Shown here: in pieces, positions 23,627 to 29,898 of the stretch | Position numbering within the stretch: the stretch's first letter is position 1 | How the letters are laid out: each line of letters starts with the position of its first letter | Translations under genes and position numbers: made by a program | Assembly: GCA_051305935.1 (NCBI GenBank) | Contig: JBPPMG010000239.1 | Location: forward strand, 1-47,414 | Source of the DNA: JACPDH01 sp051305935 | GTDB taxonomy: Bacteria > Acidobacteriota > Thermoanaerobaculia > Gp7-AA8 | Length of the DNA: 47,414 bases | Direction: 5' to 3' | The notes under the pieces: generated by a model | Told to the model about the DNA's origin: nothing | The model's input: only the letters and a program-made list of their open reading frames with translations | The model's database searches: none

Positions 23627-24618
23627 CGCATCCATGCCGATCGAATCACGCGGCCGTACGCCGCGAGCGTGCCGCGCCGCGCGCCGCCCGCCGAGTGGCC
23701 CGCGAGCACGGCGCCCGCCCTCATGCCGATTCCCGCGATGATGTACCAGCGGAGCCGTTCCCGCTCGTCGCGCGTGAGCCACTTTTCCGCGTAGCGCCAG
23801 AGATTCCGGTACCAGATCTCGACGAACGCGCCGGTCTCCATCTCCACGAGCGACGCGCCGCCGTGGTGCGTCGCCCGCGCCGACGGCACGAAGAGAATCT
23901 CCCTCCCCGCCTCCGCGATCCGTTTGCAGAAGTCGACATCCTCGAACCACGCCGGGGCGAAGCGCTCGTCGAGCGGACCGAGCGCGGCGAAGGCCTCGCG
24001 TCGCAGCAGAAGCGCCGCGCCCGCCGGCTGTTCCACCATCTGTTCGACCGCGACGTCGAGATCGCGACAGCGATAGCGATCGATCTCGCGATCGCTACCG
24101 AAGAGCCGTTCGGTGAGGAAGAGCTCGGCGGCGAAGGTCCGAAGCGTCGGAAATCTCCGAAGCTGGAACTCGCGCTGCGGGCGCCCGTCCTCGCCGAGCA
24201 GGAGCGGCGCGGCCGCCACTGCGTTCCCGTGCGCGCGAAGCCTCTCGACGAGCGTCGCGACGCAGCCCGGCTCGAGCTCGCAATCCGGGTTGAGAAGAAG
24301 CACATGGCTCCCGCGCGCGAGGGCAACGGCGCGGTTGACGCCTCCCGCGAAGCCGTCGTTCTGCGCGGAGCGAACGACCTGCCCGCGCCCGGGTCCAAGA
24401 AGCCCTGCCGCAATCGCCGCCGTCGCATCGCGCGATGCGTTGTCGTGGACGATGGCTTCCCACGTCAGGCCGGCGCAGGCCGCATCGAGCGCCGCGATGC
24501 AACGCGCGATCCAGGGGCCGCTGTTCCACGTAACGACGACGACGGAGACGTCGAGCGTCGCCTGGGTCGCGCCTGGTGCCGCGATCGTTCCTGAATCGAT
24601 GCTGTGCGTCAAAGCCAC
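23602..24618 (-). CDS. Glycosyltransferase family 2
   Basis: 338 aa from a GTG at 24618; TTG at 24612 is an alternative. Motifs are DVSVVVVTWNSGPWIARCIA, AIVHDNASRDATAAIAA, NDGFAGGVNRAVALARGSHV and LLNPDCELEPG. The later FAPAWFEDVDFCKRIAEAGR is the ED-type catalytic region of WbbL-like GT2 enzymes. The C-terminal helix pair YAEKWLTRDERERLRWYIIA suggests membrane association. The start overlaps the upstream GT4 gene by 10 nt. It is probably one of a series of sugar additions for the exopolysaccharide repeat unit. Confidence 0.92.
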   Translation of the reverse strand: MALTHSIDSGTIAAPGATQATLDVSVVVVTWNSGPWIARCIAALDAACAGLTWEAIVHDNASRDATAAIAAGLLGPGRGQVVRSAQNDGFAGGVNRAVALARGSHVLLLNPDCELEPGCVATLVERLRAHGNAVAAAPLLLGEDGRPQREFQLRRFPTLRTFAAELFLTERLFGSDREIDRYRCRDLDVAVEQMVEQPAGAALLLRREAFAALGPLDERFAPAWFEDVDFCKRIAEAGREILFVPSARATHHGGASLVEMETGAFVEIWYRNLWRYAEKWLTRDERERLRWYIIAGIGMRAGAVLAGHSAGGARRGTLAAYGRVIRSAWMRWNDASRS

Positions 24619-25745
24619 GGGAGAATCCGTTCGACGAGCGGCGCGGCGACGCGGCTCCAGCTGAATCGCCCGCGCACCCGTCGCAGATTCTCTACGCATG
24701 CCGCGCGGAAAGCGTCGTCCCCGAGGATCCGCGCGATCGCCGAGGCGACGTCGCGCGTGTCGCCCGGCGCCACGACCACGCCCAGCCCTTCCCGCTCGAC
24801 GAGCTCGGCAGCGAATCCGCCTCGGGTCGCGACGACGGGCACGGCGCACCAGATCGCGTCGAACAGGCGCGTGCGAATCGCGAACTCCGCTTCGAGGCTC
24901 GCGCGGTGGAGCATGATTGCCACGCTGCTCGCCCGCAGCCATCGCGCGCGCTCGCGGTACGGAATCCACTCGCGATTCCAGAGCACCGCGCCGGAGCCGG
25001 TCGCCTCCACGCGGCTCGCCCAGACGCTCGTCGCAGCCGCGGCCACGCTCTCGTTAGGCCGCCGCCCTCCGAGCACGAGAAACTTCGCCTTCGTTCCTTC
25101 GGTGCGGAGCTGCTCGACCGCCGCGAGCGCCGTCTCCGGATCGAGCCAGGGCCACGATCCGCCGCCCCAAACGACGACGGGCTCGTCGCCGAGCTGCTCG
25201 ATCGGACCGTCGTCCTCCGGCTCGCGCTCCTCGATCCCGAACGGAATCGTGAGCCATCGCTCGAGCCAACCGCCGGTCTCCCCGCCACCGGAAAGGTGGA
25301 CGCCCGCGTAGAACGAGAACTGCTGCGGCGTCGCGCAGACGAGCAGGTCGCCCTGCTTCATCGCGGTCTGAAGGCGCTGCCACTCGATCCACTGGTGCGC
25401 CCGGCCGCGCAACCCCGCGCGCTCCGCGTAGACCGCCGGCAGTTCGAGCACGACCGGGTCGAACAGGTCGAAGACGATCTTTGCCGGCCGGCGCGTGAGC
25501 CGCAGCAGTTCCCGGGTCGGCTGACCGATCACCACGCGCGCGGCTCGGATCGCCTCCGTAGCCTCGGGCGACCCGCGACGGAGAGCGCGGAACCTGCCCT
25601 CGCCGTCGAAGTCCGTCAGCTCGGCCACGAGCGCGACTGGCGCGTGCCGGGAAAGCTCGTCGGCGAGATGGAAGGCACGGATTCCCGGGCCGGCCATCCG
25701 CCGCCCGACGACATCCCGCGTGTAAACCACGATTTCGCTTCGCAT
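24609..25745 (-). CDS. GT4-like glycosyltransferase (GT-B fold)
   Basis: 378 aa. The N-domain starts EIVVYTRDVVGRRMAGPGIR then AFHLADELSR, a variant seen in glycosyltransferases that scan for GPGIR near the donor site. The C-domain contains PVVVWGGGSWPWLDPETALA, FLVLGGRRPNES and a GT4-type end, SLEAEFAIRTRLFDAIWCAVPVVATRGG, where the E-x7-E motif region is altered (E-F-A-I-R-T-R). The function is presumably transfer of a sugar in EPS assembly. It is the first gene of the cluster, with a candidate promoter just upstream and a divergent secreted-protein gene. Confidence 0.88.
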   Translation of the reverse strand: MRSEIVVYTRDVVGRRMAGPGIRAFHLADELSRHAPVALVAELTDFDGEGRFRALRRGSPEATEAIRAARVVIGQPTRELLRLTRRPAKIVFDLFDPVVLELPAVYAERAGLRGRAHQWIEWQRLQTAMKQGDLLVCATPQQFSFYAGVHLSGGGETGGWLERWLTIPFGIEEREPEDDGPIEQLGDEPVVVWGGGSWPWLDPETALAAVEQLRTEGTKAKFLVLGGRRPNESVAAAATSVWASRVEATGSGAVLWNREWIPYRERARWLRASSVAIMLHRASLEAEFAIRTRLFDAIWCAVPVVATRGGFAAELVEREGLGVVVAPGDTRDVASAIARILGDDAFRAACVENLRRVRGRFSWSRVAAPLVERILPWL

Positions 25746-25757
25746 GCGGCTCGGTGC

Positions 25758-25786
25758 ATTCTCACCGCGAGGGGGCGCACTGTCCA
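25758..25786 (-). promoter_or_regulatory. Candidate promoter of the EPS glycosyltransferase operon
   Basis: On the minus strand TGGACA (25786-25781), a 17-nt spacer, GAGAAT (25763-25758). The predicted start would be only a few bases before the ATG at 25745. Confidence 0.4.
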
Positions 25787-25911
25787 GCCGACGCCGTTTG
25801 TTACGCCCGCGTCAAGGTTCCGGTTCGATTCGAGAAACCGGCTAACTTTTCCGCTGTTCAGGCGTCATCTTGTCGGAAGTCACGACACGAGACGGAAGGC
25901 AGAGGCATTCG

Positions 25912-26412
25912 ATGAGACTCCAGCTAGCGCTCCCGGCATCCGCACTCCTGGTTGCGATCTCAGCAACTGCATGGGTCCGCCCGGCGCAACCTTCGTCGCC
26001 CTCGCCCAAGCGTTTCGTGGCACGCGCCGGCATCGGAGCGATCGGCGCGATCGTCGGCGCCGGCCATCGCCAGGTCGCGCCGGAAGCGTCGCTCTCGCCT
26101 GCCCCGCTCACGCTCTCGTCCTCGAGGCCCGATTCCGTCGGCCCCGCGCCCGCGCCGGCAGAGGTTGCAGAGCTCGAGCGCTACCACGAGCGGGCGATCG
26201 GATCAGCGCGCGCCAGATCGGCGGTCGTGGTGGTCGATGAGGCGACCAGCACCACGGTGAAGTCGTTCGCGGTCGCCGAGTTCGAAAAGAAGTGTGAGCA
26301 GTCTGCTTCCGCGGCGGCCGCCGCGCAGAAACCGAAGTGCACGAAGGCCGCGCTCGAAATCCCGATCGTCAGCTGCTTTCTCGAGCAGGCCGCCGGCGTG
26401 CTCGTCAGCTGA
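25912..26412 (+). CDS. Secreted or periplasmic protein of unknown function
   Basis: 166 aa. I use the ATG at 25912 because a signal peptide follows at once (RLQLALPASALLVAISATAW); a TTG at 25870 would add a hydrophilic tail. The mature part is Ala/Pro/Ser-rich to about residue 95, then a helical region ELERYHERAIGSARARSAVV and a C-terminal part with Cys residues (KKCEQSA, KPKCTKAA, VSCFLEQAAGVLVS) that could form disulfides. I recognise no domain. It is divergent from the EPS operon and convergent with the SDR gene, with the two 3' ends overlapping by eight bases. Confidence 0.6.
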   Translation: MRLQLALPASALLVAISATAWVRPAQPSSPSPKRFVARAGIGAIGAIVGAGHRQVAPEASLSPAPLTLSSSRPDSVGPAPAPAEVAELERYHERAIGSARARSAVVVVDEATSTTVKSFAVAEFEKKCEQSASAAAAAQKPKCTKAALEIPIVSCFLEQAAGVLVS

Positions 26413-27913
26413 TCGCGGTGTTGGCGGGACGCGCCGTCCGGGCAATCTTCGCCGTCTCCGCGCGAATCCCGTTCAGCATCCCGCGAAAGACGATGCCGTG
26501 AAGCGGAAGCACGGCGTACCAGTACACGAGCCCTCCGAGTCCGCGCGGCTTGAAGCGCGCGCGCTGCACCAGCCGGCAACTCGTCGACCCGGCCCCGCTC
26601 GAGACGATCTCGAACGAGAGCTCGGCTTCGCCCGGCAATTTCATCTCGGCGCGCAGTTCCAGGAGACGGTTCCGCTCGACGCCCGTTACGCGCCAGAAAT
26701 CGAGCGCATCGCCGTAGCGCACGTTCTCCGGATCGCGGCGCCCGCGCCTGAGTCCCGGACCGCCGACGAGTCGGTCGAGCGCCCCACGCAGGCGCCAGAG
26801 AAAATCGGCCGCGTACCAGCCGTTGCCTCCACCGATCCGGCAGACGGCGCGGAACACAGCTTCCGGCGGAGCGTCGAGCTCGATCTCACGCACGTCGTTG
26901 AACACGGTGCCGCCCGCCCAGTCGGGATCTCCCGAAAGCGGCCCCGCGTCACTCCATGACGTCTCGATCTCGGCGCTCGCCACCTTCCCGAGCGCCGCGT
27001 CGAACGACTCTCGAACGGTGAGCAGCCGTTGCGGCATCAGCGTCTGCGCGTCGTCGTTTCTGCAGACCACCCTGTTGCGCAGACCCTCGGCGAGCGGGCG
27101 CGCGATCCGATGGCTGATCGGGGTCACCAGATGAATCCAGAGGGAGCTCAGGCGGGGAGTCAGGATGGGTACGGGAAGGATGGCTCGGCGAGGCAGCCCG
27201 AGGGCCTCCGCCATGGTCTGCATGATCTCGCGGTACGACATCACGTCGGGTCCGCCGATGTCGAATGTCTTTCCGGCAGTCGCAGGCTCCTGGAGCGATG
27301 CGACGAGATAGTGGAGCACGTTGCGCACGGCGATCGGCTGGCACTCGGTCGAGACCCACCTCGGGGTGACCATCACCGGAAGCCGTTCGACGAGGTAGCG
27401 GAGGATCTCGTACGACGCCGAGCCGGAGCCGACGATCATCGCGGCGCGCAGCACCGTGACGGGGACGCCTGTAGAGGCGAGCGCGCTTTCGATCTCACGC
27501 CGCGACCGGAGATGCTCGCTGAGCCCGTCGCCGGTCTCGCCTAACCCTCCGAGATAGATGATTCGCTCAACCCCTGCCAGACGCGCGGCGTGCGCGAACG
27601 TCTCCGCAAGCGCGCGATCGCGCAGGGCGTAGTCCTCGCCAGCCACCATCATCGAATGGATCAGGTAGTACGCGGCGCCGCAGCCGCGCATCTGGCGAGC
27701 GAGCGCCACGATGTCCGAAGCGTCACCCTCGACGATCTGCAGGGCCGGGGCATCGCCCCAGGGCCTCCCCTTCAGCTTGCCCGCGTCGCGCACGAGGCAG
27801 CGAACGCGGAATCCGTTCTCGAGCAGCCGCGGCGCGAGCCGGCCTCCGATGTAACCGGTGGCTCCAGTCAGAAAGACCGGGCGCGTCGCAAGCGATCGTG
27901 AGAATCCGTTCAT
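26405..27913 (-). CDS. SDR (NmrA-like) protein with C-terminal DUF2867
   Basis: 502 aa from ATG at 27913. The N-terminal atypical SDR has PVFLTGATGYIGGRLAPRLL (NAD(P)-binding), AAYYLIHSMM and GVERIIYLGGLGETGDGLSE in place of the classic YxxxK. It resembles the NmrA/YwnB-like group. The C-terminal 150 residues, from ASAEIETSWSDAGPL, match DUF2867, an SRPBCC-like lipid or hydrophobe-binding fold (family knowledge). The gene is divergent from a CarH/LitR-like light/B12 regulator; genes of this SDR-DUF2867 type are often part of LitR/CarH regulons with photolyases and lipid genes. Control by the neighbour is therefore a fair guess. Confidence 0.88.
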   Translation of the reverse strand: MNGFSRSLATRPVFLTGATGYIGGRLAPRLLENGFRVRCLVRDAGKLKGRPWGDAPALQIVEGDASDIVALARQMRGCGAAYYLIHSMMVAGEDYALRDRALAETFAHAARLAGVERIIYLGGLGETGDGLSEHLRSRREIESALASTGVPVTVLRAAMIVGSGSASYEILRYLVERLPVMVTPRWVSTECQPIAVRNVLHYLVASLQEPATAGKTFDIGGPDVMSYREIMQTMAEALGLPRRAILPVPILTPRLSSLWIHLVTPISHRIARPLAEGLRNRVVCRNDDAQTLMPQRLLTVRESFDAALGKVASAEIETSWSDAGPLSGDPDWAGGTVFNDVREIELDAPPEAVFRAVCRIGGGNGWYAADFLWRLRGALDRLVGGPGLRRGRRDPENVRYGDALDFWRVTGVERNRLLELRAEMKLPGEAELSFEIVSSGAGSTSCRLVQRARFKPRGLGGLVYWYAVLPLHGIVFRGMLNGIRAETAKIARTARPANTAIS

Positions 27914-28143
27914 TCGCTGGTCCCAGGGCCGGGGATCATCGTGGCGATCTCGAGTTCCGGGCTGACGTGAGCTGTTCACTATGCATCGCAAAATTCAATC
28001 AAGACGTTCATAACCTAGGCCTCGTTCGTTCAGGTGTCAAGATTATTACGAGAAATATTCAACCTATCCAGTTGTTACTTGCGGAGAAGCAACCAGATCA
28101 ATTACCATACATTCGTTCAAATCGACCATAAGAAGGACCCAGG
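27914..28143. promoter_or_regulatory. AT-rich divergent control region
   Basis: There is no gene. From about 27985 to 28135 the sequence is strikingly AT-rich for this genome, as expected for promoter and operator DNA between the SDR gene and the regulator gene. TGTCAA (28036-28041) followed 15 nt later by TATTCA is a poor promoter match for the regulator, and no clear dyad operator is evident. AAGGA lies nine bases before the regulator ATG. Confidence 0.4.
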
Positions 28144-29049
28144 ATGACGCCGACGACCCGATCCCTCCTATCTCCCCGCGAGCTTGCCGAAGCCATTGGC
28201 GTGAGCGAATCCTCGATCAAGCGCTGGGCCGACGACGGCGCGGTTCGAGCCGTGCGCACCACCGGCGGCCATCGGCGTATCCCGGTCGAGGATGCCGTTC
28301 AGTTCATCCGCAGCTCAGGCCAGAAGGTTTGCCGGCCCGAGATCCTCGGCGTCAGCGACGCCACGCCGTTTGCCGGCGCGCTGCCGGCACACGGCGAGGA
28401 AGGCGACCTGCTCTACAGGCTCCTCGTCGAAGGATCAGAGAACGGCACGCGCGGGTTTCTCGTCTCCCTCTTTCTCGCGGGTTGGACGCCAGCGCAGATC
28501 ATCGACGGCCCGCTTTCCGAGGCGATGGCGCGCGTGGGCGAGCTGTGGAAACTCGACTCCTCGGCGATCTACGTCGAGCACCGCGCGACTGACATCATCG
28601 TCCAGGCGCTCTCCAGAATTCGCTCGCTGATCCAGATCCCTTCACTCAGCGCCCGCCCTGCCGTCGGCGGCGCTCCTGCGGGCGACCCCTACATCATTCC
28701 CTCCCTCGGCGCGTCGATCGTTCTCGGAAGCCTCGGGCTCCGGGCCACCAACCTCGGACCCGAGACGCCGCTCGAAACTCTCCGCCACGCCCTCCACGAG
28801 CTCTCCCCGCAGATCGTCTGGCTCAGCGCAGGCGTCGCCGCAGAACCCTCGAGGCTCCGCGACGAGATCGTCCAGCTCGCCGACGCCGCTGCCGGGCACG
28901 ACTGCTCGGTCATCGTCGGAGGCAGGATGGCGCCGGTGCTGGCGCTTCCCGCGCGGCCTAACCTCTACGCTGGACGCTCGATGGCCGAGCTCGAAGCGTT
29001 CGCGCGCGGCCTCGTCGCGGGAAGGGTTCCACGCGAGATCGCCTCGTAG
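28144..29049 (+). CDS. CarH/LitR-like MerR-family regulator lacking the axial His
   Basis: 301 aa. An N-terminal MerR/excisionase-type winged helix (8-58) has SPRELAEAIGVSESSIKRWA and TTGGHRRIPVEDA. Next is a four-helix cap domain (about 85-165) that keeps the CarH-type cobalamin cap signature: Trp135, then nine residues, then Glu145-His146 (GELWKLDSSAIYVEHRA). The C-terminal Rossmann domain (180-295) fits the B12-binding fold (GLRATNLGPETP), but the ExHxxG motif that supplies the lower-axial histidine reads IIPSLG, with Pro186 in the His position. In known CarH, adenosylcobalamin drives tetramer formation and DNA binding, and light breaks it. This protein may bind B12 differently, bind another ligand, or work without one. 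Confidence 0.85.
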   Translation: MTPTTRSLLSPRELAEAIGVSESSIKRWADDGAVRAVRTTGGHRRIPVEDAVQFIRSSGQKVCRPEILGVSDATPFAGALPAHGEEGDLLYRLLVEGSENGTRGFLVSLFLAGWTPAQIIDGPLSEAMARVGELWKLDSSAIYVEHRATDIIVQALSRIRSLIQIPSLSARPAVGGAPAGDPYIIPSLGASIVLGSLGLRATNLGPETPLETLRHALHELSPQIVWLSAGVAAEPSRLRDEIVQLADAAAGHDCSVIVGGRMAPVLALPARPNLYAGRSMAELEAFARGLVAGRVPREIAS

Positions 29050-29458
29050 CGACGCCGGACGCCTGCGCGGCGAAGAACGAAAAACGTCCCCCCGGGAACG
29101 ATTCCGGTCGTCGAGCCGATCACGAGAGCGAGCGCTCTCGCGGCGATTTCAACAGCCACTCCGGGTCTGGGCACTCCCGGAGGACCGGACTCACTCACAC
29201 GCGAGAAGCATGGATCCGATAACGACTCGAGCGCGCTCCTCACGCCGCCTTGCCGTTCCGACCCCCATTCGGTTCAGGCAGGACGTCGACCGATCGACAA
29301 CTCCCCGGGGGGAAGACTCCGAAACCAATTGCTGTCCTGATCCATGAATAGCGTCACGAGCGCTCCGCGTCGGCAGCGCGCGTCACCCCTCCCGGGTGAC
29401 GAACGGGCGCATCGTCTGTGGCCCTCGAACATCCGGACGGGTCAGCGCCACGGAACCG
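29050..29458. other. Gene-free gap with a terminator-like hairpin
   Basis: No gene is convincing here. Near the right end GTCACCC (29382-29388) and GGGTGAC (29394-29400) make a 7-bp hairpin about 60 nt past the end of the minus-strand envelope operon. The rest is unremarkable. Confidence 0.5.
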
Positions 29459-29896
29459 TCACTCCGGCGGTGGAGTTGGAGCCGCCACCCCGAACTTCGC
29501 CTTGACCGGATCCTTCGTCAGGACAACGAGAGTGAGCACGCCGAGCACGGTGCCGAACGGCACGAACATGCACTCGAGGCCGGCGATCACGAGGCAGTAG
29601 AGGTACCGCGTCCGCTTTGCGAGGTTCCGCGCCGCCAGGAAGACACAGACCGCGAAGGTCAGCCCCGCGAGGATCCAGGCGCTCGCGAACGCCACGAAGA
29701 ATCCCCCGACCCATCGCGCTCCATCGTCGCTGCCTCCGTCCGCAAACCGCCCCGTGAGGATCGCGATCCCGATCACGAGATGAATCACCGGGAAGAGCGC
29801 GAAAAGCGCCGCGAACGCCGCCACGACGTAGTGAAAAATCGAGAGAAGCCTCAGATGGTCGTCGTTCTGGTCCACCCCTGGCGCACTCTGGTCCAT
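29459..29896 (-). CDS. Four-TM membrane protein
   Basis: 145 aa from ATG at 29896, two bases after the stop of the protease-barrel gene. Four hydrophobic segments are visible: 17-47 (LSIFHYVVAAFAALFALFPV), 63-80, 82-100 and 103-125 (LYCLVIAGLECMFVPFGTVL). The N-terminus (DQSAPGVDQNDDHLRLLSIF) resembles other small DUF4870-like or unassigned envelope proteins. There are no catalytic features. As last gene of the operon it may assist the outer-membrane protein upstream, but that is speculation. Confidence 0.75.
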   Translation of the reverse strand: MDQSAPGVDQNDDHLRLLSIFHYVVAAFAALFALFPVIHLVIGIAILTGRFADGGSDDGARWVGGFFVAFASAWILAGLTFAVCVFLAARNLAKRTRYLYCLVIAGLECMFVPFGTVLGVLTLVVLTKDPVKAKFGVAAPTPPPE

Positions 29897-29898
29897 CA

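Noticed and set aside
25812..25846. tRNA T-arm-like GGTTCGATTC
   Set aside because: No acceptor, anticodon or D arm can be drawn around it; it is part of an inverted CCGG stem.
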